Shown here: positions 35,591 to 43,109 of the stretch, one piece after another | Layout of the letters: the number at the start of each line of letters is the position of its first letter | How positions within the stretch are numbered: the stretch's first letter is position 1 | NCBI RefSeq assembly: GCF_000191885.1 | Contig: NZ_AEWI01000058.1 | Location: 1 to 43,679, forward strand | Reading direction: 5' to 3' | DNA from: Anaerophaga thermohalophila DSM 12881 | GTDB lineage: Bacteria > Bacteroidota > Bacteroidia > Bacteroidales > Marinilabiliaceae | DNA length: 43,679 bases | Position numbers and translations under genes: made by a program | Notes under the pieces: model-generated | What the model was told of the DNA's origin: nothing | Databases searched by the model: none | The model's input: the letters and a program-made list of their open reading frames with translations, nothing else

Positions 35591-35839
35591 TTACCAGTTT
35601 TCTATTTCTTTTTCAAGGTCTTCTTGGGTGATATAATTTCCTGCTTCTATTTGTTTTTCAGCAACAACTAAACGTTCATTATATTGCTGTTTTGTTAGTG
35701 GTTTTCCATCAGCGGTGTATCCAACTATCATTTCTTCATCAAGGATACTGCTGATTTTATCCAGCAATGATGCTTCTGACACATTCATTATCTTTTGAAT
35801 CACGTTTATTTTAACTGTTTGCAAATCCATAATCTCCAT
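35591..35839 (-). CDS. Antitoxin of the RelE/ParE pair
   Basis: The 82-aa acidic protein (MEIMDLQTVKINVIQKIMNVSEASLLDKISSIL...) has a helical N terminus and a flexible acidic C terminus ending EDLEKEIENW, as expected for an antitoxin that wraps the toxin. It ends one base before the toxin start. The first residues MEIM are shared with the otherwise different antitoxin at 43407, because the conserved upstream block continues into the coding start. A specific antitoxin family was not identified. Confidence 0.8.
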   Translation of the reverse strand: MEIMDLQTVKINVIQKIMNVSEASLLDKISSILDEEMIVGYTADGKPLTKQQYNERLVVAEKQIEAGNYITQEDLEKEIENW

Positions 35840-35841
35840 AT

Positions 35842-35890
35842 TTTTATCTTCTACAAATTTAACGATTAATAATTACTTTCTGTTTCATTT
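35842..35890 (-). promoter_or_regulatory. 49-bp upstream block shared by both toxin-antitoxin modules, copy 1
   Basis: Identical base for base to 43631-43679. On the minus strand it contains TAAATTTG, an exact TAnnTTTG -7 box, about 20 bp before the antitoxin ATG, so it probably carries the promoter. Its distal end includes the stop codon (and one further codon) of the recombinase fragment at 35885. Confidence 0.85.
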
Positions 35891-36052
35891 CAGAGGATGA
35901 TATTTTTCCAATTCCTTCTGCAAATTCTCTAAATTATCCGTCCTGTACCTTTCCGTGGAGCTTACATATTTATGCCCCGCCATGTATTGCACTTCCCGAA
36001 GGTTGTAATGTTTCAGCCAGTTTGTAATCACAGAAGCCCGTATTTGTGCCAT
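35885..36052 (-). pseudogene. Tyrosine recombinase, C-terminal fragment
   Basis: About 55 residues remain of a phage-integrase/Xer-type recombinase: AQIRASVITNWLKHYNLREV, then QYMAGHKYVSSTERY with the GH...Y box including the tyrosine nucleophile, and DNLENLQKELEKYHPLK at the end. The N-terminal and most catalytic residues are gone; the frame upstream is made of IS21-like iteron sequence. This class of recombinase is common in Bacteroidota. It is almost certainly inactive here, but it marks the boundary of the toxin-antitoxin block. Confidence 0.8.
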
Positions 36053-36056
36053 GGCT

Positions 36057-36276
36057 AATCCGGAGTAAGCTGATTCCCTAATCCGGCAAAAAAATCCGCC
36101 ATTTTTAAAGTAAAAAAGCATGTCATTCCGGCGGATGCTGATCCCCATCAAGTCAAAAACAGGGAAAAATCCGGAGCATGTTGACCCCTTTCCGTAGTTA
36201 ATAATAGCCTCAGGTTTTTATTCTACTCCCATTCTTTGAACCATTACTGAGCAGGGGGTCAATATCACCGGAATAT
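36057..36276. mobile_element. Remnant with IS21-like terminal iterons
   Basis: Three iterons in one orientation (ATCCGGAGTAAGCTGATTCCC near 36057, ATTCCGGCGGATGCTGATCCCC-type at 36125, ATCCGGAGCATGTTGACCCC at 36169) face one in the other (GGGGTCAATATCACCGGAAT, 36255). Such CCGGA...TGACCCC repeats are typical of IS21-family ends. No istA or istB gene is between them, so this is an internally deleted element about 220 bp long. It cuts both the recombinase (left) and an XRE regulator (right). Confidence 0.7.
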
Positions 36277-36277
36277 C

Positions 36278-36565
36278 CACTCGCAAGAAGAACTTGCCAA
36301 AATGGTAGGTACAATTAGCGTTACCATTGGCAGGTATGAGCGTGATGAGATAAAGCCTTCCATCGACATTGCAACCAAAATTGCGGATGCTTTGGGCGTT
36401 TCTCTGGACTATCTTACCGGGAAAACAAACGTCGAACTGGATAATTCCATTATTAAACGGGTAGTAGAGATTCAGAGCCTTCCGGATGAAGATAAGAAGC
36501 ACATATTATACGCTCTTGACGGATTATTGCAAAACGTGAGAACTAAATTGGCTTTTGGAAAGTAG
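36278..36565 (+). pseudogene. XRE-family regulator, N-terminally truncated
   Basis: The frame reads SQEELAKMVGTISVTIGRYE, then RDEIKPSIDIATKIADALGVSLDYL and a C-terminal helix ending RTKLAFGK. The family normally begins with about 15-20 more residues (first helix of the HTH); here they are replaced by the IS21-like remnant. ATG 36302 could still start a protein lacking helix 1. The family is common near toxin-antitoxin loci in Bacteroidota. Confidence 0.75.
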
Positions 36566-36605
36566 AAAATATAGAATGGCACGAATTACAAATTCGCGCT
36601 AACGG

Positions 36606-36770
36606 GAAGTATCTCTGAATTACCTGGCAGGCAAAACCGATATGGAAATCGACAAAACAGGCCTAAACCGGATTTTGAATATCAGCCGTTTCTTGAAAGA
36701 AGACCAGAAACATGTTTTCTCGGTTATTGATGCTTTTATTGTTAAAGGGAAGATTCAGTCGATCCTTTAA
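36606..36770 (+). pseudogene. Second XRE-family fragment, C-terminal only
   Basis: An open 54-codon stretch reads EVSLNYLAGKTDMEIDKTGL, then NRILNISRFLKEDQKHVFSVIDAF and KGKIQSIL. It matches the C-terminal half of the preceding regulator family and has no HTH part or start codon. It follows the first fragment by 40 bp, so the two are decayed paralogues in tandem. Confidence 0.7.
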
Positions 36771-36775
36771 AATGT

Positions 36776-37978
36776 TTATTTTCTATTTTCTATTTTCATA
36801 ATTAATTCTACCCGTTCCTTATCTTTTGGGCTAATAACAACATCTTCATTGGTAATTTCAAGAACTTTATAGCTTTTCAGTAGCTCATTATACCATTCAA
36901 ATTGTCTGAAAAATTCTTGTAAATCATCACTCTTAAATTGATAACCCTGACGGGCAAAAAAGGCATTTCGTAACAATCGTAGTTCTTCTTTATCTAATTT
37001 GTTTAGTGTGGCTTCAGGCGCATTGTAAAGCAGTTCATTATTGATGAAGGTACCAGTAAAAGGCTTTTGGGAATTTGAAAGGTTAAAATATCGTTTCTTA
37101 TTTGCTGGACATAATACCCTATCGTCTTTTTGCGGATATTCAGAGGGAAGATTTACCGGCCTATAACTAATAGGTTTATTATTGGGCTTTAATTCGTAAT
37201 AATACTCACCTTTATATTTAATTACTCTGTCACCATAAATGGCATCAACAATTTTATAACTCCTTGTGTCGGCATTATATAGAACGCCTTTCCCTTGCTC
37301 TTCTAAAATATCGGCGTAAATCACGTTACTTTCGGGTATTAAAAACCAGTTACCAGGGTCTACATTTTCCAACACAAGTTCGGGATTGTTCCAGTCACCT
37401 ATCTTTACCCTGTAAACATCTTCTGTATATACCGAATACCAGTCGCAAATGTGATGGGATGAAAAATATAGATAGTCTTTATTAAAACTGGGTCGCATCC
37501 CTATTAGTGGAATGTTTATTAATTTTTTAGTAGATAAATTAAATAATACTAAAAATGAAGCTACGCCCCCTTTTACTGGAAAAGTAACAATACTATCAAA
37601 TTTTGAATAAGCAACCTCTCTTCTGATTCTTTCTCCTTTTAAAATTAAATGTGTTTGCCCATCATAACTAATTTCAATTACTTTTGAGGCATAGTATAAC
37701 TTAATATCTTCATTAAGGTAAGTTATGGAACTATTTACTATAGTGTTCAAAATATCAAAATTATTAATTGTAAGATTCTCTTTCAAAACAGGATAATACA
37801 ATTTATTTTTAAGCCCTCCCGATAAATTATCATCAGAAGGATAGAATTGATAGACTGGTTTATCCTCATAATACCCGATAAAACTATAATTCACACTATT
37901 ATAATCTATACTTTTCTGAGGAAAGATATTGATATTTAACAATAAACACATACAACATATTAGTGTTATGTATTTCAT
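36776..37978 (-). CDS. Secreted YARHG-domain protein
   Basis: From ATG 37978 (MKYITLICCMCLLLNINIFPQ, a signal peptide) the product is 400 aa; the upstream ATG at 38017 is less likely. The middle (about residues 30-330) is beta-rich and resembles a TolB-like or propeller-type fold, without a family I can name. The C terminus (about 320-400) is a YARHG domain: LRLLRNAFFARQGYQFKSDDLQEFF and FEWYNELLKSYKV. YARHG proteins are extracellular and of unknown role. It begins 7 bp after the preceding small gene's stop, so the pair looks co-transcribed. Confidence 0.75.
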   Translation of the reverse strand: MKYITLICCMCLLLNINIFPQKSIDYNSVNYSFIGYYEDKPVYQFYPSDDNLSGGLKNKLYYPVLKENLTINNFDILNTIVNSSITYLNEDIKLYYASKVIEISYDGQTHLILKGERIRREVAYSKFDSIVTFPVKGGVASFLVLFNLSTKKLINIPLIGMRPSFNKDYLYFSSHHICDWYSVYTEDVYRVKIGDWNNPELVLENVDPGNWFLIPESNVIYADILEEQGKGVLYNADTRSYKIVDAIYGDRVIKYKGEYYYELKPNNKPISYRPVNLPSEYPQKDDRVLCPANKKRYFNLSNSQKPFTGTFINNELLYNAPEATLNKLDKEELRLLRNAFFARQGYQFKSDDLQEFFRQFEWYNELLKSYKVLEITNEDVVISPKDKERVELIMKIENRK

Positions 37979-37985
37979 GTTACAT

Positions 37986-38291
37986 TTATTTAATATACCT
38001 ATAGTATTTATATTCATTATTATCTCTTGTTATTTCCAATTCACTTCCTATAAATGGCTTAATTTCTTTAATATTACCTCCACCTTCCAATGCTATAGGG
38101 AATTTAACCTTTTTATCATCCTCAATATCAATCAATTTATCATCACCACGATAAAGACTTGCTGGCATAAAAGCAACAACATGCCCTACTCCGCTACTTC
38201 TTTTAACAACTCCAATAATTATTTCCCCGGAATTAGCCTTATTTTGTATATCATTAAAGAAATCATTCCATGTTTGTGTTAAACGTTTCAT
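37986..38291 (-). CDS. Small hypothetical protein, possible toxin C-terminal fragment
   Basis: ATG 38291 (MKRLTQTWNDFFNDIQNKANSGEIIIGV...) gives 101 aa. The segment SSGVGHVVAFMPASLYRG resembles the GH-containing part of secreted peptidase or amidase effectors (a weak resemblance seen by eye). An open frame extends to 38333 without a good start, so the 5' part may be lost; a broken transposase lies just upstream. The next gene encodes an exported protein, an order often seen in effector-immunity pairs. This reading is speculative. Confidence 0.45.
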   Translation of the reverse strand: MKRLTQTWNDFFNDIQNKANSGEIIIGVVKRSSGVGHVVAFMPASLYRGDDKLIDIEDDKKVKFPIALEGGGNIKEIKPFIGSELEITRDNNEYKYYRYIK

Positions 38292-38510
38292 GATTTCCGA
38301 GAAATATTCCGTTAACTCACAGCAATTCAGCAACTATATTTTTTTCACTTTCTGGTAAAATTAGTTAAAGTTTGGGACAATACATTGGCTGTCCCGGTAT
38401 AATTAAGTTACCCGTGGAAGAAGACTCCCGCAATGTGTGCTTTTTTATAGGCAAAAGTTTTAGCAAAAGTTTTTCCCTGATTCACGGAGCAGGGCATCCC
38501 CATTCGTTTT

Positions 38511-39288
38511 TCATTCCAATCTGATTTGGAATTTTCCGGATGTAAGGTTCATCAGCTCTGATTCAATAATGGCTACCTCTGATAAGAAACTTAAAAGCCT
38601 TTTCCATAGGTGCTTTTCAGTGCATTTGAGTGTTTTTTTAAGCAAGGTATTGATGGTTTTACTGGCCACCACTAACTGGTTTATGATATGGGCAATTTGT
38701 AAACATTGGTAGTAGTTCTGCATAGCCTGAAAGTCTACCCTCGAGTATTTATGCTCCAATGCATATCCATGGTTCTTTTGTGTGTTAAAACCTTCGTTTT
38801 CTATTTTTTGGCATAGCCGACCAGTGTCACTTATACCCACGCATAAATCAGAGTTAATGTCCATATTTGTCAAATGTACAAATCTTTGCCAGTGTTTCTC
38901 TCCTGTTTTTTTTGAGGTGTTCTCTTCAATACATTCAACCCAGTTTAATGCATGTCCCTTGTAATTCAGTCTTTTGAGCCATTGGCAGTTAAGGATGGCT
39001 ACCGTGGATTTATCCATCCATCTGAGGAAGGAACAATCCAAAAACTTTGTTGTAGTTGTCCCTGAATTGCGGATATTTTCGCTCATTGTTGTAAGCATTC
39101 CGGCTACCTTCCTTAAACATAAACATGGTAATACCTGCCATGCATAATTCTTGCGTATGGTATTGTTTGCGTTGCCGGGAATCAGGTAAAGTGATCAAAT
39201 TCTGTCTCAATTCCGGGCAAAAGTGTTTTAACGTCCTGTAAATCTGACTAATAGCTATTTTGCCAGGACTTTGAAAAGCATGTTTTTC
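38511..39288 (-). pseudogene. DDE-type transposase, internally deleted and frameshifted
   Basis: The first part (39288-39010) reads AISQIYRTLKHFCPELRQNL through FMFKEGSRNAYNNE and VFGLFLPQMD. The second, in another frame, continues KSTVAILNCQWLKRLNYKGH to GRLCQKIENEGFNTQKNHGY, then ALEHKYSRVDFQAMQNYYQ and LLQIAHIINQL-like sequence. These are the start and end of a transposase family whose catalytic core normally lies between, so about 200 codons are missing. A 4-bp repeat (ATCCATCC, 39012-39019) marks the frame change. The 38334-38510 spacer after it has only the small inverted repeat GGGACA/TGTCCC (38374-38395). Confidence 0.75.
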
Positions 39289-39349
39289 CTAAAGCATGTA
39301 AATTGCATTAAAAAAATAGTCAAATAACATTGATTTTCACCAATTAAAA

Positions 39350-39381
39350 TTTGGTATAAAAAATAATAATTCCTATCTTTA
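39350..39381 (+). promoter_or_regulatory. Bacteroidota primary-sigma-type promoter
   Basis: TTTG (39350-39353), a 20-bp spacer and TATCTTTA (39374-39381) fit TTTG-N19-TAnnTTTG with one mismatch. It should start transcription near 39388, about 290 bp before the XRE coding start, giving a long leader. Confidence 0.65.
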
Positions 39382-39400
39382 CATAAACCATAATAAAACA

Positions 39401-39441
39401 AAAGCCTGCTATTCAGGCATTTGCCATAGCAGACTTTTAAA
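39401..39441 (+). terminator. Leader hairpin with short T run (attenuator-like)
   Basis: AAAGCCTGCTAT (39401-39412) pairs with ATAGCAGACTTT (39426-39437), 11 of 12 positions, and runs into TTTTAAATT. It begins about 13 bases after the predicted transcription start, so it could end most transcripts early. Confidence 0.5.
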
Positions 39442-39483
39442 TTATTAATAAATTAAATATCAGTGCTTTATGGAAAAACACGG

Positions 39484-39597
39484 GCCATGGTGAAAACCAT
39501 GGCTTATGCCATAAAAATAGTGCGAAAAATATTTTTTGGCAAATTTTATTTTTGCTTGTTAATCAGCTATCTTGGAAGAGGAAAAATTTCTCCCTGA
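39484..39597 (+). CDS. Possible 36-residue hydrophobic peptide with start codon in a hairpin
   Basis: GCCATGGT, a GAAA tetraloop and ACCATGGC (39484-39503) form a perfect 8-bp stem. The ATG at 39487 begins a 36-codon frame, MVKTMAYAIKIVRKIFFG then KFYFCLLISYLGRGKISP, which is basic and has a short membrane-like stretch. Both in-frame ATGs lie in the stem, so translation may be occluded. Size and character recall type I toxins, but there is no homology evidence and chance is quite possible. Coordinates include the hairpin's 5' arm. Confidence 0.25.
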   Translation, partial: AMVKTMAYAIKIVRKIFFGKFYFCLLISYLGRGKISP

Positions 39598-39675
39598 ATT
39601 GCTGGATTTTTATGCTACAAGTTTTATGCGTATTATTGTAAAAACATGCGTTTTTATAGATTAAAACATACAAAT

Positions 39676-40007
39676 ATGACTTTCGGAGAACGTTTAATAT
39701 TGGTCAGGAAAAAGAAGAACCTATCCCAAAGTGAGGTGGGAAAAAAATTAATATCAATGGCGATGCTGTTGGAAGGTATGAACGGAATGAAGTAAGGCCT
39801 ACTATTGAAATGGCCACCAAGCTTGCCAAAGCTTTGGAAGTATCTTTAGATTATTTGGTCGGTAATACCGATATTGAACTGGATAAAGCAGCAATGAGTA
39901 GAATACAGGAAGTAACGCAATTTAATGAGGAAGAAAAGAACCATATTTATGTTACCCTGGATGCTATGATCAGGGATTTTAAAAACAAACATGCATACGC
40001 ACGATAA
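39676..40007 (+). pseudogene. XRE-family regulator with a frameshift at a seven-A run
   Basis: The first frame reads MTFGERLILVRKKKNLSQSEVGKK. After the run of seven A (39741-39747) the continuation is one base back: ININGDAVGRYERNEVRP, then TIEMATKLAKALEVSLDYLVGNTD to ...RDFKNKHAYAR. Together they make one normal ~110-aa HTH protein. The slip site is GG-A-AAA-AAA in the zero frame, the right form for programmed -1 frameshifting, but loss of one A or a sequencing error would look the same. Twelve bases separate it from the antitoxin gene. Confidence 0.8.
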
Positions 40008-40018
40008 ATATTAAAACT

Positions 40019-40237
40019 ATGCAAACATTATTGGTTGAAGTAAAGGATAACACAGGCCTTAAAATCCTGCAGGATTTGGAGCAGGCCAATATCATAAAAC
40101 TGTTGCCATCGGCAAAAGTAAACAAGCCCGTGAAGCTCTCGCAAAAGCTGCGAGGTTCAATTTCAAAAGAAACGGCTAAACAAATGCAAATTGAGGTTGA
40201 ACAAATGCGCAAGGAATGGCAACAAAGGGATATTTGA
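40019..40237 (+). CDS. Antitoxin of a VapBC-type pair
   Basis: The 72-aa protein (MQTLLVEVKDNTGLKILQDLEQ...) has an N-terminal beta-alpha part and a charged C-terminal helix ending EQMRKEWQQRDI. It overlaps the toxin start by 22 bp, as translationally coupled pairs often do. It resembles small antitoxins coded with PIN toxins in Bacteroidota; a DNA-binding fold is not obvious. The XRE regulator upstream may serve the pair. Confidence 0.8.
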   Translation: MQTLLVEVKDNTGLKILQDLEQANIIKLLPSAKVNKPVKLSQKLRGSISKETAKQMQIEVEQMRKEWQQRDI

Positions 40238-40608
40238 TTGACACAAATGCAGGTATAGATTATTTGGCCGAAGCTATGCCCGAAAAAGGGCTGGCATTTT
40301 TGGACGGGATAATTGATAATGGGTACAGCATTTCTGTCATTAGCCGGATTGAACTATATGCTTACAGCAAGCTTACCGAACAGGACAAAGAAAGCCTGGA
40401 TATAATGACCGAACAGGCTTCTGTGCTGAATATCAATGATGAGATAATTGAAAAAACCATTGAAATACGGAAAACGTACAAAACAAAACTCCCTGATGCC
40501 ATTATTGCCGCTACTCCAATGGTTTACGGTTTCACCATGATAAGCCGGAACCTAAAGGACTTTAAGAATATTACCGGCCTTGAAGTGGTTAACCCGCATG
40601 ATTTATGA
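40216..40608 (+). CDS. vapC: PIN-domain toxin (VapC family)
   Basis: A 130-aa PIN ribonuclease, likely to cut tRNA or other RNA in a magnesium-dependent manner. Acidic residues are in place: Asp in GYLIDTNAGIDYL, Glu in SRIELYAYS, Asp in TKLPDAIIAAT, and Asp in SRNLKDFKNI. The length is normal. ATG 40216 lies within the antitoxin gene. A terminator follows 50 bp after the stop, so the pair (perhaps with the XRE gene) is its own transcription unit. Confidence 0.9.
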   Translation: MATKGYLIDTNAGIDYLAEAMPEKGLAFLDGIIDNGYSISVISRIELYAYSKLTEQDKESLDIMTEQASVLNINDEIIEKTIEIRKTYKTKLPDAIIAATPMVYGFTMISRNLKDFKNITGLEVVNPHDL

Positions 40609-40658
40609 TAATTGGGCTTCGAGCCCGTGCAGCACTGCTGATTGGCGGTTGACTGCCT

Positions 40659-40690
40659 GCCCGGCCTTATGTGCCGGGCTTTATTTTTTA
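40659..40690 (+). terminator. Intrinsic terminator after vapC
   Basis: GCCCGGC, a CTTATGT loop and GCCGGGC are followed by TTTATTTTTT. It is a strong, textbook rho-independent site for the rightward vapC transcript. It runs slightly into the end of the convergent gene at 40681. Confidence 0.9.
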
Positions 40691-41073
40691 TCCCAATAGG
40701 AACAATCAAAGCTTAACACAATCAAAGAATCCGGATTGCTGCTTTTGTATATATTGTATTTTGACTCGCCTTTAATTTTAATTATTGAATCACCTTTGCT
40801 AATATATTTTTTAGTATCTGGAGTTTTTATATGCAAATAGTGTTTTGATGTATCACCGTGATACAATATTTCAAAAACAAATGCCTGCTTATTAAAATAA
40901 TCTACATAAGTACTAATTACCTTCCCTTGAAAATTTTCATTTATTTTTTTTTCACAATATTCCATTTGCCGTTTTTTTACACTGGGCTGATTAGAAAACC
41001 ATTGATAGATTAGAATGGATATTATAATCAAAATTATCGCATAAATAACAAATCTAATTTTCGCAGCATTCAT
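40681..41073 (-). CDS. Small single-pass membrane protein
   Basis: ATG 41073 (MNAAKIRFVIYAIILIIISILIYQWF...) gives 130 aa with one N-terminal membrane helix and a mostly beta exported part (VISTYVDYFNKQAFVFEILYHG). The ATG 41103 alternative would overlap the preceding gene by 50 bp; from 41073 the overlap is 20 bp. No known family is recognised. It follows a truncated large-protein fragment on the same strand, as an immunity gene would, but the sequence alone does not show that. Confidence 0.6.
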   Translation of the reverse strand: MNAAKIRFVIYAIILIIISILIYQWFSNQPSVKKRQMEYCEKKINENFQGKVISTYVDYFNKQAFVFEILYHGDTSKHYLHIKTPDTKKYISKGDSIIKIKGESKYNIYKSSNPDSLIVLSFDCSYWDKK

Positions 41074-42007
41074 TATAACTTTTTTTACTTTGTTCAAAAT
41101 CATCAGTTGACTTTAAGGGGAAAAGCAATAAAGTACATGTATTAAATTTTCCTAACGAGCCAGGAGGAGATGCTTTGCTATAACCTATGGTTATTCCTGA
41201 GGTTGTACCTTTAAACACAGGTGTTATACCATCTAACTTATAACTTTCCCATTCAGTTTTTGCCGCAATTCCCGCACTATATGATATTTCACCTCCTTGA
41301 CCGGATAAATCATAAGGTGTTTGTTCACCCCTAGTTTCTAAGTATTTTCCAGAAATCACACCGGATGAATTTAATGTTATATTTATCCCGGGTCCTTTTT
41401 TAATGTTGTAATTATATTCACAGTAACCAAATCCTCTTAAATAGCCTACCATAAATCCACTACCTTTTCCAACACTGATCGTGTTACTAATGCCTAAAAT
41501 TAATCCGGATTCACTATATTTTCCTACAAAATCATTATCCCCATAGTAAGTATTACCAGTTGGAACTTCCTTGTCTCCTTCATAAAGTTTAACATCAACC
41601 GGAAAATAAGCATCAAAATATTTGCCGTTCATTTTCATGTGTGGTGGGAAATAGAATGGATCTTCCTTTGCTCTGATACTTACAAACTTCCCATCAATGT
41701 ATTTTTTATAAGTATAATACACTCTAACACCACCATATTTGGCATCTTCATGATGTCGCAAAGTAGCTACCGGATTGCCTATAGGCAGGTCAAACCCAAA
41801 GGTAACATCTTCGTTCCAATCACTATTAAAATTATTACGCAATGCCCAATAGGTTAATCTTCGCATTTCATAATAATCTTCATTCTCCTTGGCTGTTTTA
41901 AACTTTTTAGAAATCATTGGGCTATAGATTTCTAACACCCATTCTATTTTATGGTCTTCACTAATATACGCCCCTTCCTCCTCATCCTGCGTCCACGCGA
42001 ACAGCAC
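41054..42007 (-). CDS. Hypothetical protein, 5' truncated
   Basis: The frame is open from 42046 and has only a GTG (42007) as possible start, so the product (about 317 aa from there) is probably the C-terminal part of a larger protein. It starts VLFAWTQDEEEGAYISEDHK. The second half is rich in Gly, Ser and Tyr in beta pattern (GLILGISNTISVGKGSGFMVG; YEYNYNIKKGPG-like; GEISYSAGIAAKTEWESY), resembling C-terminal ends of large secreted proteins. No family can be named. It overlaps the following membrane protein by 20 bp. Confidence 0.5.
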   Translation of the reverse strand: MLFAWTQDEEEGAYISEDHKIEWVLEIYSPMISKKFKTAKENEDYYEMRRLTYWALRNNFNSDWNEDVTFGFDLPIGNPVATLRHHEDAKYGGVRVYYTYKKYIDGKFVSIRAKEDPFYFPPHMKMNGKYFDAYFPVDVKLYEGDKEVPTGNTYYGDNDFVGKYSESGLILGISNTISVGKGSGFMVGYLRGFGYCEYNYNIKKGPGINITLNSSGVISGKYLETRGEQTPYDLSGQGGEISYSAGIAAKTEWESYKLDGITPVFKGTTSGITIGYSKASPPGSLGKFNTCTLLLFPLKSTDDFEQSKKSYNECCEN

Positions 42008-42046
42008 ATTCTGCGGGTCATGGATTAAGTCCCATTGGTATTTCCA

Positions 42047-42890
42047 TTAACACCGGAAAAACAAGTGTCAAAACCGATCAATACACGGAGTCGGAATATG
42101 TCAAAGAACGTCTTTACATCTTCTTTTCTGCAAGATAGAAAAATTCCTTCATATCCTTTTTTCTTCAATTGAAGATTTTCATTTGAAGGGTATTTCAATT
42201 GAAAAAAAAGATTGAAGAGATTTAAACGGAACCGGGCATTTTGACCTTGTAGGCAATCATTTAAGCCAGCGCCGGCAGGTCAAGGCTTTTGGGAAAAATA
42301 CTACCCAGCGGCACGAAGGGTGGAGATTTTTTTCAAAACCTTACGGGCCCGGCCTTGCGCGGGTTGGCCCGTGGGCTTTATCTTGGCCGTAAAGGTTTAA
42401 ATGGCGGTTTAATCAAAAGGGATTCCTGTTAAATGTGAGATTCTTTTTGCTTTTCTGCTTTGCTTAGAAGTTGCTAATAATATGGAACTGTGCGGGGTAA
42501 AACAGCCTTGAGCAAGCGTCGGCCAGTGGCTGCAAATAGCGTAGAGAGGAACGAACGGAGCGGTTTGCGGACACTCAGGGAACGAAGTGCGAGCCGTCTG
42601 CGAGTACGACCGAGGCCTGCCAGGTAAAAGCTGACGATAGGAAGCTGGCTGGCAGTGGCGTTTACGCTGAGGCTTTGGCGGGCTTTTTGTCTGTCAGGTT
42701 GGTAATGTGCGGTGGAACAAAAAGCATGACAAAGGCAAACCGAGGGAGTTAGCAGGCGAGCCTAACACGGCAGCAAAGGGATGCGTGGCGGCTGATACGT
42801 AGTGAATGAGGAACGAACAAACGAAGTGAAGCGGCCTAAGCAGACCGAGAGCTGCAGTGAGGAAGATCGAGGAGCGCGAGTTTTGTGACA
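42047..42890. other. GC-rich, palindrome-rich noncoding segment
   Basis: No credible gene is seen. Composition rises from AT-rich to clearly GC-rich after about 42330. Stems include AACCTTACGG (42337) with CCGTAAAGGTT (42387), with an inner ACGGGCC/GGCCCGT (42343/42366); CTGCCAG (42617) with CTGGCAG (42649); and GCGTTTACGC (42658). Related motifs CGAACGGAGCGG, CGAAGTGCGAGCCG and CGAAGTGAAGCGG recur. It joins directly to repeat R copy 2. A structured RNA, a recombination-site region or an element end are all possible. At 42060-42136 a short frame (TGKTSVKTDQYTESEYVKER) reads like the end of a lost protein. Confidence 0.5.
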
Positions 42891-43109
42891 GCCTGCACAG
42901 CGTAGCGGAGTACCCGAAGGGCGGACGGCTTTTGTTTTTACCTTACAAAGTCTTTCATCTAAAAACAAAGGCCGGACGGGCTGGCGCTAAACTTGCTGAC
43001 CGGGGAAGAGGAACACCGCTTTACCGGGTCTGTGGGGAGCCACGCAAAACTTCTGTTTCAATTAAATATCAATTCTAAAGAATAGAAGTTTTTGGCGATA
43101 TGTGGGGTT
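42891..43109 (-). repeat. Cassette-end repeat R, copy 2 (~219 bp)
   Basis: Homologous to 35058-35288, in the same position relative to a toxin gene. The inverted pair AAAACTTCT (43045-43055 region) and AGAAGTTTT (43084 region) is cleaner here than in copy 1. The repeat's end GTGGGGTTA contains the toxin's TAA stop codon (43108-43110), so the boundary lies at the last codon of the toxin. Confidence 0.8.

Noticed and set aside
39380..39600. Retron-type msr/msd RNA
   Set aside because: Hairpins are present, but there is no reverse transcriptase gene nearby and no inverted a1/a2 pair of the expected form.
42857..43078. Short frames on both strands in repeat R and the GC-rich segment
   Set aside because: They are not conserved between the two copies of R and read through palindromes.
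42480..43109. Group II intron
   Set aside because: The segment is structured and GC-rich, but no intron-encoded reverse transcriptase and no recognisable domain V hairpin were seen.
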